Assembly (NCBI RefSeq): GCF_003594875.1
Contig: NZ_QZEY01000014.1
Span: forward strand, 124,001 to 188,000
Source of the DNA: Bailinhaonella thermotolerans
GTDB lineage: Bacteria; Actinomycetota; Actinomycetes; Streptosporangiales; Streptosporangiaceae
Direction: 5' to 3'
DNA length: 64,000 nucleotides
In this document: piece after piece, positions 26,572 through 36,200 of the stretch
Numbering within the stretch: the first letter of the stretch is position 1
Layout: the number at the start of each line of letters is the position of its first letter
Program-made: the position numbers and the translations under genes
The notes under the pieces: model-generated
Told to the model about the DNA's origin: nothing
The model's database searches: none
Seen by the model: the letters and a program-made list of their open reading frames with translations, nothing else

Positions 26572-27183
26572 TCAGCCGGGGGAGCCGAGTGAGCCGAGGT
26601 AGCCGCGCAGGACGCGCTTGAGCTCGGCGGTCATGGCGGCGCGCTCGGGGCCCTCGGCGGCCAGGACCAGGGGCAGCATGGCCTTGAAGATCTGGATGCC
26701 GACCACGGCGGCGCGGGTGCGGCCGTCGGGGGGCAGGCCCGGCGCCAGGGCGGCGATCATCGTCTCGACCCGGCCGAGGAGGGCGGCCTGGATGGGGCGG
26801 GCCGCCTCGGTGAGCCCGGCGGGCATGTCGGCGCGGGCGAACAGGGCCTTGAAGCCGGGGTTGGCGGCGTTGAAGGCCACGATCGGGTCCACGACGCGAT
26901 CGAGCATCTCGTCCAGGGTCATGGCCGCCCAGTCGGCGTCGGCGAACGCGCCCTGGTGCGCCTCCCCCATCTGCGACACGAACCGCGCCGCCAGGGCCTG
27001 CGCGATCGCCTCCTTGTTCGGGAAGAACTGGTAGAGCGAGCCGGGCGAGACCCCGGCCGCCGCCGCGATGGCGTTCGTCGTCGCGTTCTCGTACCCCGAC
27101 CCGGCGAAGACCTCCGCCGCCGCGTCGAGGATCTGCGCCATGCGCCGCTCGCCCCGCGCCTGCCGCCGGCGTTCCATGCGCAC
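26572..27183 (-). CDS. TetR-family repressor of the divergent MMPL transporter
   Basis: 203 residues. The N-terminal DNA-binding domain is typical: RMAQILDAAAEVFAGSGYENATTNAIAAAAGVSPGSLYQFFPNKEAI. In parts: AEVFAGSGY, then the HTH TTNAIAAAAGVSPGSLYQFF. The C-terminal ligand domain has no assignable ligand. It is divergent from the MMPL gene, and two palindromes of identical geometry lie between their starts, so repression of both genes is very likely. A second in-frame ATG two codons later is equally possible as start. Confidence 0.9.
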   Translation of the reverse strand: MRMERRRQARGERRMAQILDAAAEVFAGSGYENATTNAIAAAAGVSPGSLYQFFPNKEAIAQALAARFVSQMGEAHQGAFADADWAAMTLDEMLDRVVDPIVAFNAANPGFKALFARADMPAGLTEAARPIQAALLGRVETMIAALAPGLPPDGRTRAAVVGIQIFKAMLPLVLAAEGPERAAMTAELKRVLRGYLGSLGSPG

Positions 27184-27197
27184 CCCCGCGATTGACG

Positions 27198-27247
27198 AAT
27201 ACGAGCGATCGCTCGTATTGTCTGCAAAATACGACTAGTTACTCGTA
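27198..27247. promoter_or_regulatory. Two tandem TetR operators, TACGA-N8-TCGTA
   Basis: Site 1: TACGA 27200-27204, TCGTA 27213-27217, inside a 22-bp perfect palindrome 27198-27219. Site 2: TACGA 27230-27234, TCGTA 27243-27247, with an asymmetric centre. Centres are 30 bp apart, about three helical turns, so two dimers would sit on the same DNA face. Confidence 0.8.
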
Positions 27248-27281
27248 AACCACCCTACCAGCTCATGTCTCAGGGGGACCC

Positions 27282-29618
27282 ATGCCCGGAAGCGCCCGAA
27301 ACACCGGAAGCGCCGGAGGAACCGGAAGCGCCGGAAGTGCCGGAGGAACCGGAGGAACCGGAAGCGCCGGAAGTGCCGGAGGAACCGGAGGAACCGGAAG
27401 CGCCGGAAGCGCCGGAAGACCGCCCCGGCCCCGGCTCGCCGCGCTCGTCGTGGGGCGGCCGTGGCACGTGGTGATCGCGGGGGTGCTGCTCACCCTCCTG
27501 GCCGCGGCCGTCGCCGCCGGGACCATCCCCGCCCTGTCGCTCAACAGGTTCGAGGCGCCGGGCTCCGAGGCGTCGCGGGCCCGCGACATGCTCGCCCGCC
27601 AGTTCGGCACGGGCAGCCCCAACATCGCGCTCCTCGTCACCGCCCGGCGGGGGACCGTGGACTCGCCGGCGGCGGCCGAGGCCGGGCGCGCGCTGACCCG
27701 CGAGCTCGCGGCGTACCCCGGGGTGGGCGGCGCGGAGTCGTACTGGACGCGCCCCGCGGCCACGCTGCGGAGCGGGGACGGGCGGCACGCCCTCGTCCTG
27801 GCCTGGGCCCCGGGCGACGCCGACGCCGTGCGGCGCGACCTGCTGCCGGACCTCACGCCGCGCTTCACCCGCGACGGCCCGGCCGTGACGGTGCGCGTGG
27901 GCGGCGGCGACGAGGTGTTCCGGCAGGCCGCGGACCTGGCGCGGCAGGACTTCCTGCGGGCGGAACTGGTGGTGCTGCCGCTCGTGCTCGCCCTGCTGTG
28001 GGCCGTCTACCGGCGGTTGTCCGCCGCGCTCGTCACACTGGGCGTCGGGATCTTCGCGCTCGCCGGCGCGCTGGCGCTGCTGCGCGTCGTCACGCTCTTC
28101 ACGGAGATCTCCACCTTCGCCGCGAACATCGCGCTCGTGCTGGGGATCGGCCTCGGCGTCGACTACGGCCTGTTCATGATCTTCCGGTTCCGGGAGCGGC
28201 TGCGGGCGGGCGAGGACGTCCCCGCCGCCGTCCGCCAGGCCCTCGCCACCGCCGGGCGCACGGTCGTCTTCAGCGGCGTCACCGTCGCCGCCGCGCTGTC
28301 GGTGCTGCTGGCGTTCCCGTTCCCGTTCCTGGCCTCCTTCGCCTACGCGGGGGTCGCGGTCGTGCTCACCGCGGTCGCCGGGGCGGTCGTCGTGCTCCCC
28401 GCGGCCCTGGTCCTGCTCGGCCGCCGCGTCGAGCGCCGTTCGCCGGCGCGGGCGGACGTCTTCTGGCACGGCGCCGCCGTACGCGTCATGCGCCGCCCCG
28501 TAATGTACGGCGGGGCCGCCCTCGCGGTGCTGCTCCTGCTCGGGGCGCCGTTCCTCGGCGTGCGCTTCGGTCTGCCCGACGACCGCGCGCTGCCCGCCTC
28601 CGCCCCCGTCCGGCAGGTGTACGACGTGGTCAGGGCGGGCTTCCAGGCGGAGGAGGCCGACGCGATCCAGGTCGTCTCCGCGCGCGGCCAGGGGGCGGCG
28701 GCCGGGCCGTACGCGGCGGCGCTGTCGCGGATCCCGGGGGTGCTGCGGGTGGACTCGGCGGCCGGGCAGTACGCCGGGGGCGCGCGCGTGGGCCCCGCGG
28801 ACGGCAGGTTCGCGGGCGGCAGCGGGACCTGGCTGTCGGTGGTGCCCTCCTCGGAGCGGCTGGCGTCGGACGCGGTCGGGCTGGTCCGGGCGGTGCGGGC
28901 CGTGCCGGCGCCGTTCGACGCGGCCGTGGGCGGCTATCCGGCGGACCTGGCCGACTACCGGGACGCGGTGACCGGGCGGCTCCCGCTCGTCGCCGGGCTC
29001 ATCGTGCTCGTGACGTTCGCCGTGCTGTTCCTCATGACCGGGAGCGTGGTCGCGCCGCTGAAGGCCACGGTCCTCAACGGGCTCAGCCTGTCGGTCATGT
29101 TCGGCGCGCTCGTCTGGGTCTTCCAGGAGGGCAATCTGTCCGGCCCGCTCGGGTTCACCCCGACGGGGTCGGTCGAGCCCAGCATCCCCATCCTGATGTT
29201 CTGCGTGGCCTACGGGCTGTCCATGGACTACGAGGTGTTCCTGCTGTCGCGGATCAAGGAGGAGTACGACAGGACCGGCGACCCGGTGGCCTCCGTCGCC
29301 CACGGCGTCTCGCGCAGCGGCCCCCTGGTGTCCGCGGCCGCGCTCATCCTCGCCGTCTCCTTCGCCGCGTACGCCACGGGCCGCGTCGTGTTCCTCCAGA
29401 TGCTCGGGGTGGGCATGGCCCTCGCGGTCGCCGTCGACGCCACCCTGATCCGCGGCGTCCTCCTCCCCGCCCTGATGCGCCTGGCCGGGCACGCCAACTG
29501 GTGGTCCCCGGCGCCCCTCCGCCGCCTCCACCGGCGGATCGGCCTGACCGAGGCGGCGGCCCCGTCCCCCGGCCCGTCACCCGCGCCCCCGCCCCCGGTG
29601 CCCGCCGCCCGCCCCTGA
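27282..29618 (+). CDS. MMPL/RND-family membrane transporter
   Basis: 778 residues. After a repetitive cytoplasmic N-terminus (residues 1-45, GTGGTGSAGSAG repeats) come the first transmembrane helix (WHVVIAGVLLTLLAAAVAAG), a large outer loop, and two blocks of five or six helices. MMPL signatures are LGIGLGVDYGLFMIFRFRE in the first block and CVAYGLSMDYEVFLLSRIKE in the second; the buried Asp-Tyr pairs carry protons. These pumps export lipids, siderophores or drugs. The linked TetR repressor points to inducible export of a toxic or signalling compound. Confidence 0.92.
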   Translation: MPGSARNTGSAGGTGSAGSAGGTGGTGSAGSAGGTGGTGSAGSAGRPPRPRLAALVVGRPWHVVIAGVLLTLLAAAVAAGTIPALSLNRFEAPGSEASRARDMLARQFGTGSPNIALLVTARRGTVDSPAAAEAGRALTRELAAYPGVGGAESYWTRPAATLRSGDGRHALVLAWAPGDADAVRRDLLPDLTPRFTRDGPAVTVRVGGGDEVFRQAADLARQDFLRAELVVLPLVLALLWAVYRRLSAALVTLGVGIFALAGALALLRVVTLFTEISTFAANIALVLGIGLGVDYGLFMIFRFRERLRAGEDVPAAVRQALATAGRTVVFSGVTVAAALSVLLAFPFPFLASFAYAGVAVVLTAVAGAVVVLPAALVLLGRRVERRSPARADVFWHGAAVRVMRRPVMYGGAALAVLLLLGAPFLGVRFGLPDDRALPASAPVRQVYDVVRAGFQAEEADAIQVVSARGQGAAAGPYAAALSRIPGVLRVDSAAGQYAGGARVGPADGRFAGGSGTWLSVVPSSERLASDAVGLVRAVRAVPAPFDAAVGGYPADLADYRDAVTGRLPLVAGLIVLVTFAVLFLMTGSVVAPLKATVLNGLSLSVMFGALVWVFQEGNLSGPLGFTPTGSVEPSIPILMFCVAYGLSMDYEVFLLSRIKEEYDRTGDPVASVAHGVSRSGPLVSAAALILAVSFAAYATGRVVFLQMLGVGMALAVAVDATLIRGVLLPALMRLAGHANWWSPAPLRRLHRRIGLTEAAAPSPGPSPAPPPPVPAARP
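27296..27420. repeat. 9-bp-based repeat encoding the N-terminus of the MMPL protein
   Basis: Units GGAAGCGCC, GGAAGTGCC and GGAGGAACC alternate; a 36-bp higher-order unit occurs twice. In frame it encodes Gly-Ser-Ala-Gly/Gly-Thr-Gly repeats. Unit length is a multiple of three, so copy number can vary without frameshift. Confidence 0.85.
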
Positions 29619-29649
29619 CCCGGCGCCCGCCCCTGACCCGGCGCCCGCG

Positions 29650-29687
29650 CCCGGCGGCCCCCTCTCTCGGCGGAGGAGGCCGCCGGG
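29650..29687. terminator. Bidirectional hairpin between MMPL and the spermidine synthase-like gene
   Basis: CCCGGCGGCC (29650-29659) pairs perfectly with 29678-29687; loop 18 bases. Confidence 0.5.
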
Positions 29688-29690
29688 GGC

Positions 29691-31826
29691 TCACCCGAGG
29701 TCCAGGCGGAGGGAGGTGAGGAGGTTGGAGTAGGCGTCGGTCCAGGGGGCCGCGTCGGTGGCGCAGGGGGTCCAGGAGGTCGCGGTGGAGCCCAGCGAGG
29801 CGGGGGCCGCGGTCAGCGCGAGCCAGTGGGAGGGCAGCTTGTGGGGGGACTGCGTGGTGATGGAGTCGTCGCGGGTCACGCAGGTCAGCCCGGTACGGCG
29901 GGCCAGGGCGCCGAGGACGGGTTCGAGGTCCAGGTAGCGGTTGGAGATGTGGAAGGCCATGACGCCCCCGGGCCGGAGTTTGCGGCGGTAGGAGTCCACG
30001 GCCTCGCGGGTGATCAGGTGGGCGGGGACGGCGTCGCTGCTGAAGGCGTCGAAGATCATGACGCCGTACTCCCCGTCGCGGGCCCGGGTCAGGGACTGGC
30101 GGGCGTCGCCGAGGACGACGTCGTGGGGGCCGCAGTCGCGGAGATAGGTGAACAGGCGGGGGTCGCGGGCCAGGTCCACCACCTGGGGGTCGATCTCGTA
30201 GAAGGTCCACCGGTCGCCGGGGGAGGCCAGGCAGGCGGCCGTCCCCGTGCCCAGGCCGATCACGGCGGCGCGGCGGGTGAGGGCCCGGTCGGGCAGCGCC
30301 GAGAGGAGTTCGCCGAGCGGCCCGCTGCGGTGGTAGTAGGTCTGCGGCTCGCGCGGATCCGTGCGGAGCTGCGCGCCGTGGGTCGTCGTGCCGTGCCGCA
30401 GCGTGTGCAGGGCCCCGTCGGCGGTGACGCGCTTGACGCCGAAGAAGTCGCGGTCCCGGTAGAGCGCCGCGCCCCCGGTGTCCAGCGGGAGCCAGACGGC
30501 GATGATCAGCACCGGGGCCAGGGCGGCCGCCCGGGCGCGCCGTGAACCGGCCGCCGCGAGCAGGCAGGCGACGGCCAGCGCGATCGGGTACTCCGCGAGC
30601 GAGTCGAAGGCCGCCGGGGCCAGCAGGCCGTTGAACGCCGTGCCCAGCGCGCCGCCGAGGGCGACCCAGCCGTAGAACGCGGTCAGCGCCGAGGCGCCGG
30701 GCCGGTCGGCGGCCAGCCGCCCGTGACAGTACGTCGCGATGACGAACAGGCAGGCCAGGTGGGTCAGCGCGAGCGGCAGCACCGGCTCGGACGGGGCCGC
30801 GATGAGCAGCGCCACCAGCGCGAGCGCCACCACGGGGAAGACCGGGCCGAGGATCCGCGCCAGCCGGGCGGGCCGGTCCCCGCGGGCGAAGACGATCACG
30901 AAGCTGAGCAGGTAGAGGGCCAGCGGGGCCACCCACAGCAGCGGCACCGGCGCGAGGTCCACGGTCAGGTACGTCGTCACGCCCTGCGTGAGGCTCGCCG
31001 GGGCGAACGCCAGCCCCACCCAGCGCGCCCGCCGCCACACCTCCCGCCGCCGCGGGAGCGGTCCCCGCCCCGCCGTCCCGCCGTCCGCCGGGCCCGCCGG
31101 CCCGTCCGCCGGTTCGCCGTCCGCCGGATCCCCGTCCCCTGGTACGGCGTGCGCGGGGCCGGGCGGGAGCCGTACCGGATCGGGGGCGGCGGCGCGGGGC
31201 GGCGTGCGGGCCATGATCACGACACAGGCCAGGAGGAGGACCGCGAAGGCGGCGAACCCCCAGGACCACAGGGCGGTCTGGGCGTCCACCGGCAGGGCGG
31301 GCTCGATGACCAGGGGGTACGCCAGGAGGCCGGCGAGACTGCCCAGGTTGCTGCTGCGGTACAGGAAGTACGGGTCGGCGGCGTCGGGGTGGTCCGTCTC
31401 CGACAGCCAGCGCTGGAGCAGCGGCGAGGTGGTCGCGACCACGGCGAACGGCAGGCCCGCCGCGAGCGCCAGCACCGCCAGCAGCCAGAGCGCGGGCGGC
31501 CCGGTCGGGGCGGTCCAGCCGGACGGCAGCCCCACCGGGAGCGTGACGAGCGCGGCCGCGACCACCGCCAGGTGGAGCAGCGCGCCCCCGCGCGGGCCGA
31601 GGCGCCGGGCCGTGAGGTGGGCGTAAACGTACGCCGCGAGCAGCGCGGTCGTGAAGAACAGCATCGAGGTCGTCCACACGGCCGACGTGCCGCCGAGCAG
31701 CGGCAGCACCAGGCGCGCGACCATCGGCTGGACGAGGAAGACCAGCGCCGCGCTGAGCAGGATCGTCGCGGAGAACACCACGACGACGACGCCGTGCCGG
31801 GACGCGGGGGAGATCCTCAGCGGCAT
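29691..31826 (-). CDS. Membrane-fused spermidine synthase-like protein (MFS-type N-terminus)
   Basis: 711 residues. The first 430 or so residues are about ten hydrophobic helices (opening VVVVVFSATILLSAALVFLVQPMV in overlapping stretches; FLVQPMVARLVLPLLGG is typical). A loop rich in Pro/Gly/Asp near residue 220 separates the two halves. The C-terminal third is a spermidine-synthase/SAM-methyltransferase fold: VIGLGTGTAACLASPG, FYEIDPQVVDLA, VVLGDARQSL, MIFDAFSSDAVPAHLIT. Proteins of this fused type are common in bacteria and their reaction is unproven; aminopropyl transfer is one option. No polyamine gene is nearby. Confidence 0.85.
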   Translation of the reverse strand: MPLRISPASRHGVVVVVFSATILLSAALVFLVQPMVARLVLPLLGGTSAVWTTSMLFFTTALLAAYVYAHLTARRLGPRGGALLHLAVVAAALVTLPVGLPSGWTAPTGPPALWLLAVLALAAGLPFAVVATTSPLLQRWLSETDHPDAADPYFLYRSSNLGSLAGLLAYPLVIEPALPVDAQTALWSWGFAAFAVLLLACVVIMARTPPRAAAPDPVRLPPGPAHAVPGDGDPADGEPADGPAGPADGGTAGRGPLPRRREVWRRARWVGLAFAPASLTQGVTTYLTVDLAPVPLLWVAPLALYLLSFVIVFARGDRPARLARILGPVFPVVALALVALLIAAPSEPVLPLALTHLACLFVIATYCHGRLAADRPGASALTAFYGWVALGGALGTAFNGLLAPAAFDSLAEYPIALAVACLLAAAGSRRARAAALAPVLIIAVWLPLDTGGAALYRDRDFFGVKRVTADGALHTLRHGTTTHGAQLRTDPREPQTYYHRSGPLGELLSALPDRALTRRAAVIGLGTGTAACLASPGDRWTFYEIDPQVVDLARDPRLFTYLRDCGPHDVVLGDARQSLTRARDGEYGVMIFDAFSSDAVPAHLITREAVDSYRRKLRPGGVMAFHISNRYLDLEPVLGALARRTGLTCVTRDDSITTQSPHKLPSHWLALTAAPASLGSTATSWTPCATDAAPWTDAYSNLLTSLRLDLG

Positions 31827-31969
31827 GACTCCGATCCTGGCCGCCCGCCGCCCCCCACGGGGGGATATGACGGGATCTTTCGCCTCCCTCCTCGTCCCGT
31901 TTCCCGTACGGCGACGCGAACGCGCAGGTCACGGGGGTTGCGCGCGATCTCGGCGGGAAAGAGCGGTGC

Positions 31970-33034
31970 ATGGCTGCGGACACGCTGCGGCGGATGAGCG
32001 AGACCGCCGCCCGGATCCTCGTGCTGATCGCGCTGACCGTGGTGGCGGTCTGGGCGCTGAACACGGTGCGCACGGTCGTGGTCCCCGTCGTGCTCGCGGT
32101 CTTCGTGGTCGCCCTGGTGCTGCCGCTGGTCGACGCGCTGAGATCGCGCGGTGTGGGCCGCACGCTCGCCACGACCATCGTGTTCCTGGGCGGCGGGGCG
32201 GCGCTCACCGGGCTGGTGCTGCTGCTCGCGCCGCCGACCGTGCGCGGCGTGGGCGAGCTGGGCGACAGCATCGGCAAGCTCGGCCACGACCTGCAGAACC
32301 TCGCGGCGCGGTTCGGCCTGGGCGACCGGGAGCTCGCCGAGCTGATCCGGCGGGGCCGCGAGCAACTGGGCAAGCAGGGCGAGCACCTGGCCACCGAGGC
32401 GATCGCCGGGGCCCGCACCGCCGGGGAGATCGTCGTCGGCCTCGTCCTGACCGTCATCCTGGCGATCTACTTCGTGCACGGCGGGGACCGGCTGGTGAGC
32501 TGGCTCCGCGAGCTGGTGCCCGACAGCACCGGCAGGCGGATCGAGCACGCGGGCGGGATCGTCCTGGCCGTCGTGGGCCGTTACGTGCGCGGCGTGGCGA
32601 TCGTCGGCTTCGTGGACGCCTTCTTCATCGGCATGGCGCTGTGGATCCTGGGCGTCCCGATCGCGCTGCCGCTGGCGGTGCTGACGTTCCTCGGCGCGTT
32701 CCTGCCGATCGTGGGCGCGTTCACCGCCGGGCTGCTGGCCGCCGTGGTCGCGCTCGTGGCCAAGGGCTGGCTGGTCGCCGTCGTCGTGGTCGCGGTGACC
32801 GTGCTGGTCCAGCAACTGGAGGGGCACATCCTCGCCCCGCAGATCTACGGCCGCGCCCTGGACCTGCCCGCCGTCGTGATCCTGCTGTCGATCGCCGTCG
32901 GCACGGTCTGGGCGGGCATCCTCGGCGCGTTCCTGGCGGCCCCGGTCGCGGCCGTGCTCGTCACCCTCATCCGCGAGGTCCGCGCCCCGCGCCACGCCCC
33001 GCCCCCCGGCGCCACCCGCGCCGCCCCCGCCTGA
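31970..33034 (+). CDS. AI-2E-family transporter (PerM/YhhT-like)
   Basis: 354 residues with about eight transmembrane segments: paired N-terminal helices (ILVLIALTVVAVWALNTV, VVVPVVLAVFVVALVLPLV), a hydrophilic amphipathic middle (residues 95-140), and a C-terminal set containing LTFLGAFLPIVGAFTAGLLA and GHILAPQIYGRALDLPAVVI, the conserved family signature. Some relatives export autoinducer-2 or act as Na+/H+ antiporters; the substrate is unknown here. Its stop codon is the first unit of a 17-bp repeat array. Confidence 0.88.
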   Translation: MAADTLRRMSETAARILVLIALTVVAVWALNTVRTVVVPVVLAVFVVALVLPLVDALRSRGVGRTLATTIVFLGGGAALTGLVLLLAPPTVRGVGELGDSIGKLGHDLQNLAARFGLGDRELAELIRRGREQLGKQGEHLATEAIAGARTAGEIVVGLVLTVILAIYFVHGGDRLVSWLRELVPDSTGRRIEHAGGIVLAVVGRYVRGVAIVGFVDAFFIGMALWILGVPIALPLAVLTFLGAFLPIVGAFTAGLLAAVVALVAKGWLVAVVVVAVTVLVQQLEGHILAPQIYGRALDLPAVVILLSIAVGTVWAGILGAFLAAPVAAVLVTLIREVRAPRHAPPPGATRAAPA

Positions 33035-33150
33035 GCGCCTGCCCGCCTGAGCGCCCGCCCCCGTCTGAGCGCCGGCCCCGTCTGAGCGCCGGCCCCGTCT
33101 GAGCGCCGGTCCCGCCTGAGCGCCGGCCCGGCTGAGCGCCGGCCTCGCCG
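33031..33150. repeat. Seven copies of a 16-18-bp unit starting at a stop codon
   Basis: CTGAGCGCC(G/T)GCCC units begin at 33031, 33047, 33065, 33082, 33099, 33116 and 33132. The first copy contains the TGA of the AI-2E gene. The array fills most of the gap before the AfsR-like gene. Confidence 0.9.
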
Positions 33151-33234
33151 GAAGATCCAAAGGGCGAGATCATCTGCGGAAATGTCAGGACAATTCTGTT
33201 AGAGTCCGATCGTTTCCGGACGTTGGGGTGGGAA

Positions 33235-36200
33235 GTGCAGTTCCGGGTCCTGGGACCGGTCGAGGTCGCCGGCCCTGAAGGGGCGATCGACCTGGGCGGG
33301 CCGCGGCAGCGTGCCGTCCTCGCCCGCCTTCTGGTGGCGCACGGCACCGTCGTCTCCACCGACCTGCTGATCGAGGACGTCTACAACGGCAACCCTCCGG
33401 CGTCGGCCCTGAGCACCGTCCAGGGATACGTCTCGAACCTGCGGCGGGCGCTGGAGCCAGGGCGCGCGCCGCGCAGCCCCGCCCAGGTGCTGATCGGGCG
33501 CGCGCCCGGCTACGTGCTGGCCGTCCGGGACGGCGACTGGATCAGGTTCGGCGAGCTCGTCGAGCGGGCCGGCGGGCTGATCGCCGCCGGTCAGCACACC
33601 CGCGCCCTGACCGCGCTCGACGCCGCCCTGGCGCTCTGGCGGGGCGAGCCGTACGCCGACTTCGCGGGCGAGCCGTGGGCCGCCGCCGAGGTGGCGCGGC
33701 TGAACGAGCTGCGCATGGTCGCGATCGAGCAGCGGTACGGCGCGCTGCTCGCCGTCGGCCGGCCGTACGCGCTGGTCGCGGAGCTGGAGACGTTCATCGA
33801 CGCGCACCCGCTGCGCGAGGAGCTGTGGCGGCTGCTGGCCCTGGCGCTCTACCGCACCGGGCGGCAGGCCGACGCGCTCGCCGCGCTCCGGGAGGCCCGC
33901 CGCCGCCTCGACGAGGAGCTCGGCCTCGACCCCGGCCCCGAGCTGCGGCAGCTCGAAGCCGACATCTTCGCCCAGTCCGAGACCCTGCTCTGGCGCGGCC
34001 CCGCCTCCGCCGAGGGCTGGCCCGCCGCCCGCCGCGCCGCCGGCGAGGCCCCCTCCGCGCCGCCCGCCGCGCCCGCGCGGCCGTACGGCGGGGGAGAGGA
34101 CGCCCCGGAGCGCGGCGACGCGCCGCGGCCCCGGGCCCGGCTGGTCGTCGGCCGGGAACGGCAGCTCGGCGCGCTCGACGGGATCGCCGCGCGGGTCGAG
34201 ACGGGCGAGCCGGCTGTGGCCCTGGTGACCGGGGAGCCGGGGATCGGCAAGACCTGGCTGCTTGAGGCGTTCGAGGACGGCTGCCGCGCCCGCGGCTGGA
34301 ACGTCGTGCGCGGGCGCTGCCACGACACCGCGGGCGCGCCCGCGTTCTGGCCGTGGACCCAGGTGCTGCGCGCGCTGGACGCGATCACGCCCCCGGCCGA
34401 GCGGGACCGGCCGCTGCTGGCGCACCTGCTGGACGAGGAGCCGACGGCGGCGCCCGAGGCGGTGCTGGTGGGGCAGCGGGCGGCGGTGGCGCGCTGGCTG
34501 GGCGACGCCTCCCGCGAACGCCCGCTGCTCGTCGCGCTCGACGACCTGCACTGGGCCGACGCCGACTCCCTCGGTCTGCTGGGCGACGTCGCCGCGCTGG
34601 CCGCCGGGCGGATCGCGCTCGCGGCCACGCTGCGCACCGGCGACGAGTCCCCGGCGCTGCGCGACGTCCTCGGCCGCCTGGCCCGGCTCGGCGTCGTACG
34701 GCTGCCGCTCACGGGCCTGGACGCCGCGGCGGTCGCGCGGATCGCCGAGGGCATGGGCGTCGAGGCGGGCGGCCGGACGCTGGCGCGGCTGGCCGAGCGC
34801 ACCTCCGGCAACCCGTTCTTCGTCCGCGAGTCCCTGCGGCTGCTGGCCACCGACGGCCCCGAGCGCGCGCTGGAGGCCGTGCCCGAGAGCGTGGCCGACG
34901 TGATCCGGCGGCGGCTGTCGGCACTGCCCGGCGAGGGCGCGGACGAGGTGCTGGGCACGGCCTCGGTGGCCGGGCGCGAGTTCGACCCGGAGCTGGTGGC
35001 CGAGGTGTGCGGGCGGGACGCGGGCGACGTCTTCGACATGCTCGACGCCGCCGTGGTGGCGGGCGTGCTGCTCCCGCCGAGGTCCGCCGCGCCGGGCGAG
35101 GGCCCGCCGGCCGGGGCCGGGCGCCTGCGCTTCGCCCACGACCTCGTGCGCGAGACGCTGTACGCCGACGTGCCCCCGCTGCGGCGAGCCCGCCTGCACC
35201 AGTCGGTGATGCGGGCGCTGGCCGTACGGCCGGGGTCGGACGCGGCCACGGTCGCGCACCACGCCGTGGAGGCCGGGGCCGCCGCGTACGCCGACGCGGC
35301 GCACTGGGCGGCGGCGGCGGCCGAGCAGGCGGGGCTGCGGCTGGCGTACGAGGAGGCCGCGGCCTGGTGGGCGCGGGCGGTGGCGGCGCACAGCGCCACC
35401 TCGGGCGACCGCGCCGAGCACGTGCGGCTGCTGCTGCGGTACACCCGCGCGCTGCTGGACGCCGGGGACGCCCTCGGGGCCCGGGTCGCGCGCGCCGACG
35501 CGGTGCGCGCCGCCGACCAGGTGGGGAACCCCGAGCTGGCCGCGCGCGCCCTGACCGCGCTGGACGCGCCCTCGATCTGGACGCTGCGCAACCCCTACGA
35601 GGCGGTCGAGCTGCGGCTGATCCACCGCTTCGGGCTGGCCCTGGACGCCCTGCCCGCCGAGGACTCGCCGCTGCGCGTGCACCTGCTCGGCGGGCTCGCG
35701 GGCGAGCTGTACGACGGGTCGGACGACCCCCGCAGCCACACGCTGTCGGCCGAGGCGATCGCGATGGCCCGGCGCGTCGGTGACCCCGCGCTGCTGGCGT
35801 TCGCGCTGAACTCCCGCTACCTCGCGCTGCCCACGCCGCTGCACGTGCCGGAGATCGTCGGCCTGGCGGACGAGATCCTGGAGCTGGCCACCGAGCACCG
35901 GCTGCCCGCGTTCGAGCTGCTGGCGTACATGCTGCGGACCCACATGCGCACCGAGCTGTTCGAGCTGGCGGCGGCGGACGAGGCGGCCGAGCGGTGCGAC
36001 GCGCTGCTTGAGCGCATGCCGCTGCCGTGGCCGCGCTTCCAGCACACCATGTGGCGGGCGCACCGGCTGCTGTTCGCCGGCCGCTTCGAGGAGGCCGAGG
36101 CGGCGTACGGCGTGGCCGACGGCCTGGCCGAGCGGATCGGCATGTGGTACGCCGGGGCCGTGGTCACCACCGGGCGGGTCTTCCTCAAGTACGCCCAGGG

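Noticed and set aside
27265-27474. Pro/Glu-repeat frame at the start of the MMPL gene
   Set aside because: It is the second frame of the 9-bp repeat and overlaps the well-supported MMPL start; no independent evidence of translation.
27547-27554. GGTTCGAG resembling a tRNA T-loop
   Set aside because: It lies in the MMPL coding sequence with no acceptor or anticodon stems around it.
33031-33150. CRISPR-like array
   Set aside because: Units are contiguous 16-18-bp tandem repeats without spacers, and no cas gene is present.
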